A DNA stretch of 28,877 nt, from assembly GCA_964528765.1 (NCBI GenBank), contig CAZGVA010000007.1:1-28877 (forward strand), in the 5' to 3' direction. Source of the stretch: JABICX01 sp964528765. Lineage in GTDB: Archaea; Nanobdellota; Nanobdellia; UBA10117; JABICX01. The notes below the pieces were generated by a model. The model was given only the letters and a program-made list of their open reading frames with translations. It was not told the origin of the DNA and ran no database searches. Positions within the stretch are counted from its first letter, which is position 1; each line of letters begins with the position of its first letter. Position numbers and translations under genes: made by a program. Shown piece after piece: positions 1-7,500 of this stretch.

Positions 1-786
1 TCTGAAAGAACGTTTTTTGGACAAGATCGTGTGCAAATTGTAGTAAATTTAGCTAAATATTTAGCTGTAAATGATATTAATAATATTATGTTCTTAGATT
101 GTTCAGCGCGATTTGGATATATTGGATTAAGAAAAGTTTGGCCACAAATGTTTCCACATAAGTCTGTACCAAAAATATATTTTACCAACCCTCAGGGATA
201 TCGAAATTATTTCCAATCAGATTCAGAAATCCTATCCCAGTTTGATAGAACCTATACTCGATTAGCTAACGATAAAACTCAACGTTTAATGTTATTTGAT
301 GTTTGTATGCATAGCGGTAAGGCGATTAAACCAATACTTAGAGTTCTTAAAAATGGTGGATATGAAAATGTAACTGTGGGTCTTACGCAACCAATGAGAA
401 TAGAAGACAAAATAGACATACCGATTGATTTTATTGCATTAGATTATCGTACTATGCATGGATGTTATCCCTTTGGACAGGCTCCGTTACTTAAACTCAA
501 CGAAAAAATTCTTTCAGAAATATCTGACACGGAATATGCGCGAGAAATTATACACTCTCAGCGTAAAGAAATTGTATCTATTTTTAAGCCAGAAAATACT
601 CGTCGGGTTCTTGCTAATGAACAAATTCCTGATTTGAAAAGTAGCGTCTTTTCAAATTTAGTTGAAAAATTAACTGCCAAAGTCACATCTCTGCAACCAA
701 AAATGATCCAAGTACCTGATAAATCGGTTACTGAAGAAAAACCAGTTAATTTAGATGAACTTAATTTAACAAATCTACTTGTTTAA
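1..786 (+). CDS. Phosphoribosyltransferase-like protein, 5'-truncated by the window edge
   Basis: The frame is open from base 1 to a TAA at 784-786, giving 261 visible residues. A GTG at base 31 is only an internal valine candidate, so the real start probably lies upstream of the window. Visible residues about 98-108 (LFDVCMHSGKA) resemble the PRPP-binding loop of type I phosphoribosyltransferases (hydrophobic strand, acidic residue, then S/T-G-K/T), followed by a helix and a strand (VTVGLTQP) as in the PRTase Rossmann-like core. The last ~70 residues are charged and look like a C-terminal extension. Family membership is inferred from this motif only; substrate is unknown. It lies 74 bp upstream of the vWA gene, which has its own promoter, and two genes upstream of a PurA-like enzyme, so a role in purine-type nucleotide chemistry is plausible but unproven. 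Confidence 0.6.
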   Translation, partial: SERTFFGQDRVQIVVNLAKYLAVNDINNIMFLDCSARFGYIGLRKVWPQMFPHKSVPKIYFTNPQGYRNYFQSDSEILSQFDRTYTRLANDKTQRLMLFDVCMHSGKAIKPILRVLKNGGYENVTVGLTQPMRIEDKIDIPIDFIALDYRTMHGCYPFGQAPLLKLNEKILSEISDTEYAREIIHSQRKEIVSIFKPENTRRVLANEQIPDLKSSVFSNLVEKLTAKVTSLQPKMIQVPDKSVTEEKPVNLDELNLTNLLV

Positions 787-823
787 TTGTATTTTACTTG
801 CATTACAAATTAACTGTTTATTT

Positions 824-840
824 TTCGAACAGTTTTTAAA
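824..840 (+). promoter_or_regulatory. BRE/TATA promoter of the vWA-purA operon
   Basis: TTCGAACAGTTTTTAAA: a TATA box TTTTTAAA centred about 24 nt before the ATG at 861, preceded by a BRE-like TTCGAAC. The same string recurs before the gene at 7501, and a close variant (TTCGAACTATTTTTAAC) before the gene at 14717. The spacing implies a leaderless mRNA and supports ATG 861 over the TTG at 846. Confidence 0.75.
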
Positions 841-860
841 TTTTATTGTTATATCTACTT

Positions 861-1613
861 ATGGGTGGTCCAAGCTTTTCTCCGTCGTCATATCGATCTT
901 CTACAACAAGTTATTCTCCGAGAAAAAGTATTGAAAGAGATCATTTAGAGAATGTACAAGTTTCACATATTCGTAGATCGGGTGATCCTGAAAATCGTCC
1001 AATAAATCGTGGAGTTATTAGTACAGATAGTCCTAATCCAGTTATTATTGCTTTTGATGATACAGGTTCAATGGGTAGCTGGGTTGATGAATTTTATAAG
1101 CGTGCACCGATGTTTTTTGGTCGTCTTGTTTTACAAAATTATTTGGCAGACCCTGCTTTAAGTTTTATTGCAGTTGGTGATCAAACTTGTGATGATGAAG
1201 GCCTACAAGTAACACCTTTTGCTAGAGGTGATGAAATAGATGATCATCTTCAATCATTATTTATTGAGAAAGGTGGTGGTGGTGGCATAAAAGAAAGTTA
1301 TGAATTGGCAGCATATTTTGGAGCAAATAAGACTGACTTTACTAGTAAACTGGATGCCAAACCTTTATTCTTTTTCTTCGGTGATGAATCTTTTTATGAA
1401 ACTATTCCTCAAAGTCGTGCTAAAGTGGTATTTGGAGATGATTTACAATCAAAATTAAAAAGTTCAGATGTTTTTGATGATTTAATGAATAAATTTGATG
1501 TTTATGCAATTAGAAGACCTTACCAAAGTTCCAGTCATGAGCGAGATATACGAGATATGTGGGAAAATACTCTTGGTAAAGAAAAAGTTGTTATGTTATC
1601 TGATCCAGGTTAA
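861..1613 (+). CDS. vWA-domain protein, N-terminal part ending at an in-frame TAA
   Basis: 250 residues from ATG 861, chosen because the TATA box sits 24 nt upstream; the TTG at 846 would add five residues. A serine/tyrosine-rich N-terminal tail precedes a von Willebrand factor A-type fold. The strand VIIAFDDTGSMGSW gives a MIDAS-like D-x-T-x-S (D66, T68, S70), followed by GDQTCD and a glycine-rich GGGGGIKES segment where the MIDAS threonine loop would lie. vWA proteins bind a divalent cation and usually act in protein-protein interaction. Translation stops at TAA 1611-1613 inside what looks like a continuous domain: the same frame continues with VVDTMLGVIALTQG. It is therefore a nonsense-interrupted gene, a readthrough gene, or carries a base error. 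It leads the operon with the PurA-like gene. Confidence 0.7.
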   Translation: MGGPSFSPSSYRSSTTSYSPRKSIERDHLENVQVSHIRRSGDPENRPINRGVISTDSPNPVIIAFDDTGSMGSWVDEFYKRAPMFFGRLVLQNYLADPALSFIAVGDQTCDDEGLQVTPFARGDEIDDHLQSLFIEKGGGGGIKESYELAAYFGANKTDFTSKLDAKPLFFFFGDESFYETIPQSRAKVVFGDDLQSKLKSSDVFDDLMNKFDVYAIRRPYQSSSHERDIRDMWENTLGKEKVVMLSDPG

Positions 1614-1625
1614 GTTGTTGATACA

Positions 1626-2006
1626 ATGCTTGGCGTTATTGCATTAACTCAAGGATATAGTCTTATAGATTATGCGCAAATTATGCGAGTTCGCAAACAA
1701 ACAGAATCACGTGTTAAAAACGTTAGCACGTCATTAGAATATTTATCTAAAGTTATCCAACCTAATAATCTACGAAGTGCGGAACCAATTGAATTAGTAG
1801 GTGGTTCCATGTTAGATTCTGACAGTGTTGTTGAATTAGAAGATGGCGTACGTTTACGTCCAGATGGTTCAGTTGTTTTACCAGATGGTCAAGTTGTGAA
1901 ATTACCTTCGGGAAATGGAAATACAATCGTTATTAATGTGATTAGTCAAAATACCACGATTCAAGATTCTGTTTTAAACAAGGTCAAAATAAATGGTAAA
2001 AAATAA
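1626..2006 (+). CDS. C-terminal continuation of the vWA protein, same frame after the TAA
   Basis: 126 residues if counted from ATG 1626; the open frame really starts right after the TAA at 1611-1613, four codons earlier (VVDT). The residues VVDTMLGVIALTQG look like the terminal helix of a vWA domain rather than an N-terminus, and no TATA box sits at the usual distance before 1626. The rest is a basic helix followed by a repetitive ELEDGVRLRPDGSVVLPDG stretch. Its 3' end overlaps the start of the PurA-like gene by 14 bp (1993-2006), the arrangement expected for translational coupling, so the downstream part is probably still translated. Readthrough, reinitiation or a sequencing error all fit. 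Confidence 0.6.
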   Translation: MLGVIALTQGYSLIDYAQIMRVRKQTESRVKNVSTSLEYLSKVIQPNNLRSAEPIELVGGSMLDSDSVVELEDGVRLRPDGSVVLPDGQVVKLPSGNGNTIVINVISQNTTIQDSVLNKVKINGKK

Positions 2007-3408
2007 CAATTTGTCTTATGTAGTTTTAGGTTTGTTTTTAGGTGATGAAGGTAAGGGCTCCATTACAGATTATTTGGTTCGGAAAAATAATGCAAAATTA
2101 GTATCGCGTTTTAATGGCGGTTCTCAGGCAGGCCATTCTGCAGCTGAAATGCGTGGAGATTATATTGTCGAATTTTCATTTCACCAATTTGGTGCCGGAA
2201 GTTTGGTTCCAGATGTTAAAACGTTTTTGCCAAATAATTTATTTATTGATCCGGAAACAGTATTTCGTGAAGCCAATGGTTTAAAGCAAATTGGTGTACG
2301 TGTATTAAATCGATTAAAAATTGCAGAATCTGCGAAAGTAATTTTTCCGTTTAATGTTATGCTTAATCGTATGAGTGAAGCAGAAAACAATTATTCTCGT
2401 GGAACTGTTGGTCGAGGTGTTGGTGATGCTGTTTTGGATTCAGAATCTGGAAAAAGTATTTTTATATCAGATTTATTAGACCCGTCAATATTTGAAAGAA
2501 AACTCGATGCATTACTTCCGATTAAATCTAAACAATTTGACGAGTTATTGGAGAATGAACTTGCCAAACATGTTGCTAAATTTTTCCCACAAGCATTGAA
2601 TAAAGAATATTTGATTAAAAGATATACGCAATTTGGAAAACTTTTGGAAAAAAATATTGTTGATTCTCAATATTTGGCGGATTATATGTCTGCGGGCAAG
2701 AATGTGGTTTTTGAAGGTGCCCAAGGTGCGTTACTCGATAAAACATTTGGTTTTGATCCATATATAACTAAAACAACAGTTGTACTTGATAGTTTGAAGA
2801 AAGTAATTGATTTAGATAGTTTTAATCGTGTTCATAAAATTGGTGTAATCCGCGGATATGCTACAAGACACGGACACGGACCATTTGTTACAGAACTTTT
2901 GGAAAATGAACTGATTGATAGATTAGCCGATAAATCTACCTATTCGCAATGGCAAGGTAATTTTAGAGTTGGATGGTTAGATATGCTTGGAATAAAATAT
3001 GCTTTAAGTTTAAGTAAGAAAATTGATAGTTTAGCAGTTACTAATTTAGATCGATTAGAAGATATTTCGCCAAAAGTTTGTTTGTCTTATGCGTATGTTG
3101 GCCAACAAGATAAATTGGATAATTATTTTGAATGGAATAAGTTAAGTGCAGATTGCGCAGAAATTACTGGATTTAAATTTCCACTAACTGCTGGTGTGGA
3201 TATGGCGGAACGTACTGAAATTTTGCTTAATTGTAAACCACGTGTTTTAAAATCATTTGATTCTTGGGGCAATATTTGTCAAGTTACAGTTAAGGAAGAT
3301 TTACCACAAGAAACTGTAAACTATTTGAATTTTATCTCAGAATCTCTGAATGTACCTGTTGAAATTGTTTCAGTAGGACCTACTGCAGAAAATAAATTAA
3401 CTTGTTGA
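1993..3408 (+). CDS. Divergent adenylosuccinate synthetase (PurA/PurZ superfamily)
   Basis: 471 aa, longer than the usual ~430. Adenylosuccinate synthetases join aspartate to IMP using GTP. Seen here: the P-loop GDEGKG (17-22) with the catalytic Asp18 kept, GGSQAGHS with His48 (canonical GGNNAGHT), the IMP loop RGTVGRGVGD (136-145), FEGAQGALLD (240-249) and TRHGHGPFVTE (291-301). Two signatures differ from housekeeping PurA. The aspartate loop TTGRPRR is replaced by QWQGNFRVGWLD (319-330), and the guanine-recognition TKLD reads TNLD. The phage PurZ branch, which acts on dGMP and can use ATP/dATP, is also altered in these regions, but PurZ typically loses the catalytic Asp that is retained here. 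Substrate assignment is therefore open. The gene overlaps the vWA frame by 14 bp and ends flush against a convergent gene. Confidence 0.85.
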   Translation: MVKNNNLSYVVLGLFLGDEGKGSITDYLVRKNNAKLVSRFNGGSQAGHSAAEMRGDYIVEFSFHQFGAGSLVPDVKTFLPNNLFIDPETVFREANGLKQIGVRVLNRLKIAESAKVIFPFNVMLNRMSEAENNYSRGTVGRGVGDAVLDSESGKSIFISDLLDPSIFERKLDALLPIKSKQFDELLENELAKHVAKFFPQALNKEYLIKRYTQFGKLLEKNIVDSQYLADYMSAGKNVVFEGAQGALLDKTFGFDPYITKTTVVLDSLKKVIDLDSFNRVHKIGVIRGYATRHGHGPFVTELLENELIDRLADKSTYSQWQGNFRVGWLDMLGIKYALSLSKKIDSLAVTNLDRLEDISPKVCLSYAYVGQQDKLDNYFEWNKLSADCAEITGFKFPLTAGVDMAERTEILLNCKPRVLKSFDSWGNICQVTVKEDLPQETVNYLNFISESLNVPVEIVSVGPTAENKLTC

Positions 3409-3771
3409 TTATTCAGTTAAGCATTGTTCCATAAAGTTAACTGTACGTTGGTATTGCTCAGCTAAGTGTTTTAATGGAATTATTATTTTACTAATTTCTT
3501 CAGCAGTTCTAATAACGACTGCACCAGTTTCACTTATATATCCTTCAACTTCAGGTATTCGATGTTTTAATTCTCCAGTTTCACTAACATGTTGACGAAA
3601 ATAATCAAGCATTTTTCTCATTGGCTCAATAAATCTTTCTCCAGATAGTTGTACTAATGATTTTAAACCGTCTGCCGAATGCCAATTATTATTGTCCATT
3701 CTATTTGAAAAATCATCTAGCATTAAAAAATGTCCAGATTTATGCGGCTCATAGATTTGATTTTCTTGCAT
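3409..3771 (-). CDS. Hypothetical 120-aa protein
   Basis: No family recognised. The protein is soluble and probably mostly helical, with an N-terminal polar region and a charged helical C-terminal half (AEEISKIIIPLKHLAEQYQR). No membrane segment or cysteine cluster is visible. A minus-strand TATA box TTTTTAAG at 3792-3799 lies about 24 nt before the ATG, which supports this start and a leaderless transcript. The stop codon begins on the base next to the purA-like stop, so the two genes converge with no intergenic space. Confidence 0.7.
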   Translation of the reverse strand: MQENQIYEPHKSGHFLMLDDFSNRMDNNNWHSADGLKSLVQLSGERFIEPMRKMLDYFRQHVSETGELKHRIPEVEGYISETGAVVIRTAEEISKIIIPLKHLAEQYQRTVNFMEQCLTE

Positions 3772-3864
3772 TTACTGTGTTGTACTAAAAACTTAAAAAC
3801 TTATGGCTAATTGCCTAATATTGGCTTTAGCGAAGTTTTTTATGTTTTAAGCTTTGTATATTAG

Positions 3865-4296
3865 ATGAAACCTGATGAAGGTAGATTGCAAACTGCGGAA
3901 CATATTCTTGCAAAACTTTTAGAAGACAAAATTAATGATGCGATTATTGGCATTGCAAAATTCAATGAAAATTTAGGTATTTTAGAGGTTAATACAAGCG
4001 TAGATTTAAGAAAATTTGATGTAAAAGCGCTTGAATTGGAAGTTAATCAAGTCATTTCTAGAAACTTATTGGTTAGTAAGTCAACTTTGAGTCGAGAAGA
4101 TGCAGCAAAACAGATTAATCTTAGAAAGGTTCCAGAATCGGTTAAACAGGTTAGAATAATCGATATTTCAGGCTTTGATAAACGACCTTGTAGAGATCCG
4201 CATGTTGATAATACAAAAAAAATTGGCAAATTTTCAATTACAAAATTAAAAAGAGCAGGTAGTAATCGATATAGATTTACACTTAAAGTTGAATAG
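3865..4296 (+). CDS. AlaX-like stand-alone aminoacyl-tRNA editing domain
   Basis: 143 aa, the size of short AlaX proteins, which hydrolyse mischarged Ser-tRNA(Ala) or related misacylated tRNAs in the cytoplasm. The C-terminal part shows the tRNA_SAD signature: CRDPHVDNTKKIGKFSI (109-125) with C109 and H113 forming CxxxH, followed by a final strand RYRFTLKVE. The N-terminal metal motif, normally HTAxH, is here QTAEH (9-13), so one of the four zinc ligands is replaced by Gln9 while H13 remains. The enzyme may use another ligand or be impaired. A TATA box TTTTTTATG centred about 25 nt before the ATG supports the start. The neighbouring 3771 gene is divergent. Confidence 0.8.
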   Translation: MKPDEGRLQTAEHILAKLLEDKINDAIIGIAKFNENLGILEVNTSVDLRKFDVKALELEVNQVISRNLLVSKSTLSREDAAKQINLRKVPESVKQVRIIDISGFDKRPCRDPHVDNTKKIGKFSITKLKRAGSNRYRFTLKVE

Positions 4297-4299
4297 AAC

Positions 4300-4346
4300 T
4301 TTTTTAAATTTGCAAAGGTTTTTATTATTTTATCGGTTAGTATAAT
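4300..4346 (+). promoter_or_regulatory. Promoter, copy 1 of a duplicated promoter
   Basis: TTTTTAAATTTGCAAAGG followed by TTTTTATTATTTTATC lies directly before ATG 4347. The TATA centre is about 25 nt upstream of the ATG, with GCAAAGG in the BRE position. The same ~50-bp block occurs before the gene at 5818. Confidence 0.7.
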
Positions 4347-5753
4347 ATGCCTCGGGGAAAAAAGAAGGTTTCTTGGCTAGCAGTTAAGAAAAATCAGTAT
4401 GTGCTACTAGCTTTAATTGTTATATTTTTATTATTACTAAGTTTGGTTTCTACAAATCAGTTTTCCTCAGCAGATTTTGATAAATGGATTGCTTCGGATG
4501 AAGACAAATCTACTGACGAAAATGAATTGGATGAGACGGGCACAGGTGTGGTTGCAGGTAGTGGAATTGGTTCAGATGGGATAGTAATACCTGGAATTGG
4601 AGAAGCTGACGAGGAAACTGACGCGGAAGTTGCTGGGGGAGAAGATTTAGGACCTCCTCTTGGATCGGCATGCGATGATTCTGATTTTCCAATATTTGGA
4701 AGTTTCGAAAAGACAGAAGATTATACTTTTTGTTATGAAGGTGTACAATATAAATTTAGAGCAACATGGTTAGATACTTATTCATTTGGAGAAATGGCTT
4801 TATCATTATACTACGATTTGGGTGAAGATGCAGGTGTAGCTATAATACAATTAATTCATGAATATGATAGTAACTCTGTATTAAAATACGGTAATGTACG
4901 TATGTATGATGTTGACGAGGATGATGACCCAGATTTTTATTTCAAAACACTTCCATATGATAGAGATACTGGTGGACCAATATATGATGTAGATAATAAT
5001 TTGATGAATATTCTAATTGATACAAATCCATTGGAGATTTGCAGAAATACTGTAGATGATGATGCTGATGGATTAACTGATTGTGCAGATCCTGAATGTA
5101 ATTTGGCTAGAGGCCTAACTTCAACTAGATGTAATTATCCATCAGAATTTGATTGCGAAGATGAATGGAATAATGATGCAGAGGGTGGTGTAGATTGTAA
5201 TGATCCAGATTGTGCTACCAATCCAACTTGTTTCTGTAGTTCAGATGATGATTGTGAAGCAGGTGAAACTTGTGTTGATGGTGATTGTGTACAATGTGTA
5301 GATAATACTGAGTGTAATGAAAGACAAACTTGTGAAGATGGATATTGTAATGAGTACGCAGCATTAAATCAATGTAATGATGGGATCGATAATGATGAAG
5401 ATGGTCTAAAAGATTGGTATGATTTGGATTGTAAAAATGAAAACTGCACTGCAGGTTTGTATATCACGTGGAGTTTTATGCCAGAAGATACTGATTTTGA
5501 AATAGCACCAGACAGAGTAGGTTGTTGTGGTGGGCAAGAATGTGTAAATATTGGCGGAGATTGTATTGATTATAATTCTGAATACACTACTACTAGCGGT
5601 CATAAATATTACATATGTGGTGGAACGAATAATTGGGATAGATGTGGTGCAGCAGGTTATGATTATATTAATAAGTATGACGGCGATATGAGTGATGGCA
5701 GAGCACTGACTTGTAATAAGACTTTATCTGGTTATTTATGGTTAACGGCTTAA
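4347..5753 (+). CDS. Membrane-anchored cysteine-rich surface protein with D/N-rich calcium-binding-type repeats
   Basis: 468 aa. A basic N-terminus (MPRGKKKVSWLAVKK) precedes one membrane segment at about residues 20-36 (LLALIVIFLLLLSLV); no lipobox is visible, so an uncleaved anchor or Sec signal is likely. An acidic Gly/Glu linker (~45-105) leads to the extracellular part. There, three D/N-rich repeats of the type DDDADGLTDCADPEC and CNDGIDNDEDGLKDW resemble thrombospondin type-3-like calcium-binding loops. Between them lie EGF-like CxxxxDCEAGETCVDGDC segments whose many cysteines suggest disulphides. It is probably an envelope or adhesion protein; no enzymatic motif is seen. It shares a near-identical promoter with the DUF4013 gene downstream, so co-expression is likely. 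Confidence 0.75.
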   Translation: MPRGKKKVSWLAVKKNQYVLLALIVIFLLLLSLVSTNQFSSADFDKWIASDEDKSTDENELDETGTGVVAGSGIGSDGIVIPGIGEADEETDAEVAGGEDLGPPLGSACDDSDFPIFGSFEKTEDYTFCYEGVQYKFRATWLDTYSFGEMALSLYYDLGEDAGVAIIQLIHEYDSNSVLKYGNVRMYDVDEDDDPDFYFKTLPYDRDTGGPIYDVDNNLMNILIDTNPLEICRNTVDDDADGLTDCADPECNLARGLTSTRCNYPSEFDCEDEWNNDAEGGVDCNDPDCATNPTCFCSSDDDCEAGETCVDGDCVQCVDNTECNERQTCEDGYCNEYAALNQCNDGIDNDEDGLKDWYDLDCKNENCTAGLYITWSFMPEDTDFEIAPDRVGCCGGQECVNIGGDCIDYNSEYTTTSGHKYYICGGTNNWDRCGAAGYDYINKYDGDMSDGRALTCNKTLSGYLWLTA

Positions 5754-5769
5754 CTCGATTTTTCAAAGC

Positions 5770-5817
5770 ATTTTTAAATTTGCAAAGGTTTTTAATATTT
5801 TATCTTTTGAGTATAAT
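5770..5817 (+). promoter_or_regulatory. Promoter, copy 2 of a duplicated promoter
   Basis: TTTTTAAATTTGCAAAGG then TTTTTAATATTTTATC and GTATAATATGCC across the start codon. It is nearly identical to 4300-4350, including the bases around the ATG, which points to a duplicated promoter rather than chance. Confidence 0.7.
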
Positions 5818-6390
5818 ATGCCTGCTAGAAAACGTAAAATGCCTGCTTTAACTTTTGATGCTGCTTTTAAGTATCCATTTAATAGAGCAAAAGGTATGTG
5901 GAATTTTTTATTGATATTTTTACCAATTATTGGATGGTTTGCTTTAAGCGGATATAATATTCGAATTGTTAAAGAATTTAGTAATGGTAAATTTAAGAAA
6001 TTGCCTAAACTTAATTTCAATAAAGATTTGAAATTGGGATTTTTTATGTTTTTGAAATCTCTTCCATTTTTATTAGTTTACATAGCAGTTATTTTTCTTA
6101 TCTCGCTAATAAGTCCTTTTTTGCGGATTTTAACAATTCCTTTTGAATTAATTGCAATTCCAATATTGTATGTACATTTTTTTAATAATGAAACAATGGA
6201 ATCTTTGTTTGAATTCAAGATATTGAAACCAATTTTTAATCATTTAGGTGAATATCTAGTTATATTATTGAAAAGTATTGCTTTAAGTTTAATTTTCTTT
6301 GTCATGTGGATAGTATTAGTTGGTTTTCCTGCTGGTATGTTTACAGAAAGAATATTTATAGCGGACTTTTATAGACGATATATTAAATAA
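5818..6390 (+). CDS. DUF4013 family membrane protein
   Basis: 190 aa, hydrophobic, with four to five predicted membrane segments at roughly 28-46, 72-98, 99-119 and 143-168. The N-terminal pattern FDAAFKYPFNRAKGMWNFLLIFLPIIGWFALSGY is split here by positions 13-46; with a short polar turn followed by a helix ending in a Gly-rich YN motif, it matches the DUF4013 layout common in archaea. The family is uncharacterised; an envelope role is a guess. It is separated by 64 bp from the surface-protein gene and carries its own copy of that gene's promoter. Confidence 0.75.
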   Translation: MPARKRKMPALTFDAAFKYPFNRAKGMWNFLLIFLPIIGWFALSGYNIRIVKEFSNGKFKKLPKLNFNKDLKLGFFMFLKSLPFLLVYIAVIFLISLISPFLRILTIPFELIAIPILYVHFFNNETMESLFEFKILKPIFNHLGEYLVILLKSIALSLIFFVMWIVLVGFPAGMFTERIFIADFYRRYIK

Positions 6391-6432
6391 TGTTGTTGAT
6401 ATATAAAATTTAATTAATTATTCTTATTATAT

Positions 6433-6479
6433 AAAAACGTCATACTGCGCTACTAATTATATGGAAAAGCTTTTAAGGC
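6433..6479 (+). promoter_or_regulatory. Promoter with upstream AAAAACGTCATACTGCGC element
   Basis: The element at 6433-6450 is a variant of a repeat found in at least eight other intergenic spots. It is followed by a TATA box (GCTTTTAAGGC, centred ~26 nt before ATG 6499). A weak half-site ATGGAAAA lies at 6461-6468. Confidence 0.55.
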
Positions 6480-6498
6480 ACTACTTTGGAATGATTCT

Positions 6499-6885
6499 AT
6501 GGCATTACCAATTCCAGTAGAACCATTTATATTTGGCGCAGGTTGTATTGCAGGATATATTTCAGAAAGAGCAACATATCTTTTGAATAATTTCCGCATT
6601 GATAATAAAATTCGAAACTCTACGTTATCCCCTGGATTAACAAAACTTATTGTTGAAAAAAATGATTGTATGCACGCAACTAAATGTATGGATGCCGTGG
6701 TTTTTTCATTTAATAATATTGTACTTTTAGATCGGCTTAATTCTTTAAGTGAAAATAATTCTTTGAGCGCAGTATTTCAAGTAGGTCTTGATTTAGGTTA
6801 CATTCAAGCAATGAAACACACATATAATACAGGTATTGTTGAAGGGATTAAACGTAATTTGGGTAAAATAAAACATCTTAAATAA
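6499..6885 (+). CDS. Hypothetical 128-aa protein
   Basis: No family recognised. The N-terminus (PFIFGAGCIAGYISERAT) is moderately hydrophobic and glycine-containing, possibly membrane-associating, followed by a polar region and a helical C-terminus rich in lysine (GIKRNLGKIKHLK). No catalytic motif is visible. The start is supported by a TATA box about 26 nt upstream. It converges on a small membrane-protein gene whose stop is 12 bp away. Confidence 0.65.
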   Translation: MALPIPVEPFIFGAGCIAGYISERATYLLNNFRIDNKIRNSTLSPGLTKLIVEKNDCMHATKCMDAVVFSFNNIVLLDRLNSLSENNSLSAVFQVGLDLGYIQAMKHTYNTGIVEGIKRNLGKIKHLK

Positions 6886-6896
6886 TTTTTAATATT

Positions 6897-7070
6897 TTAT
6901 TTTGGCTTTTTATTATATCTTACCAAACCGATTGCTACAAAGGTAAGTCCAAGAATTAAGAAAATCGGAGTTTCTTCAAGTGACTCAGAAAGATACGCAA
7001 TCGCATTTGCTAGAATCATAATAAATCCAGCGAATACAAGAATCTGATTTTTATATTGATTTAATTTCAT
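6897..7070 (-). CDS. Small two-TM membrane protein (57 aa)
   Basis: A short gene: residues 9-28 (QILVFAGFIMILANAIAYLS) and 34-52 (TPIFLILGLTFVAIGLVRY) are two membrane segments, and the tail is basic (NKKPK). Its ATG overlaps the TGA of the upstream 118-aa membrane gene in an ATGA junction (7067-7070), strong evidence of translational coupling and of a real gene. Function unknown; it probably forms a small membrane complex with its partner. Confidence 0.7.
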   Translation of the reverse strand: MKLNQYKNQILVFAGFIMILANAIAYLSESLEETPIFLILGLTFVAIGLVRYNKKPK

Positions 7071-7423
7071 TTTGCTAAATAACTAACTGTAAAGAAAACT
7101 ACAACACCTAAAAGAACTAAAACCGATAATCCAATTGTTAGATTTTTTCTTTGTTTTTCATTCATTTTTTTGTCTTTAGTTACGTATTTTCCAAATAAAC
7201 CAATTGTTACATAGATTGTTCCTAATGAACCTAATATGAAAATATCGCGCTCGAAAAAGCTCATTATGTAGTGTAGTAAAAGGAAAATTGCTCCAAACTC
7301 TAACCAGTTTTCAGGTGTCCAAGGTTTTATTGCGCCTTTCTTGCCTTTTTTGTAAGCATATACTGCTAGAAGTGCAAGGATCATTGCAATAATTACTGAA
7401 CTCAATATCAACGGAATTGCCAT
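7067..7423 (-). CDS. Membrane protein (118 aa), three to four TM segments
   Basis: Hydrophobic segments at about 4-23, 44-57, 61-78 and 96-116, separated by basic loops (KKGKKGAIK and KDKKMNEKQRK) consistent with inside-facing loops. No family recognised. It is the first gene of a two-gene minus-strand operon with the 57-aa membrane protein (ATGA overlap). The 77-bp region upstream is shared with the divergent surface-protein gene at 7501. Confidence 0.65.
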   Translation of the reverse strand: MAIPLILSSVIIAMILALLAVYAYKKGKKGAIKPWTPENWLEFGAIFLLLHYIMSFFERDIFILGSLGTIYVTIGLFGKYVTKDKKMNEKQRKNLTIGLSVLVLLGVVVFFTVSYLAK

Positions 7424-7462
7424 GCTATGTGTTTGCTAAGAAATATATAAATTTTTCTGCTA

Positions 7463-7479
7463 TTCGAACAGTTTTTATT
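7463..7479 (+). promoter_or_regulatory. BRE/TATA promoter of the 7501 gene
   Basis: TTCGAACAGTTTTTATT, TATA centred ~25 nt before ATG 7501; the first 14 bases match the promoter at 824-840. Leaderless transcription is expected. Confidence 0.7.
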
Positions 7480-7500
7480 ATATGCTCGATTAAATAAACT

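Noticed and set aside
1..3408. Ter-type stress operon (vWA plus PRTase biosynthetic module)
   Set aside because: No TerC, TerD, ATP-grasp or HAD genes are visible; vWA plus PRTase alone is not enough.
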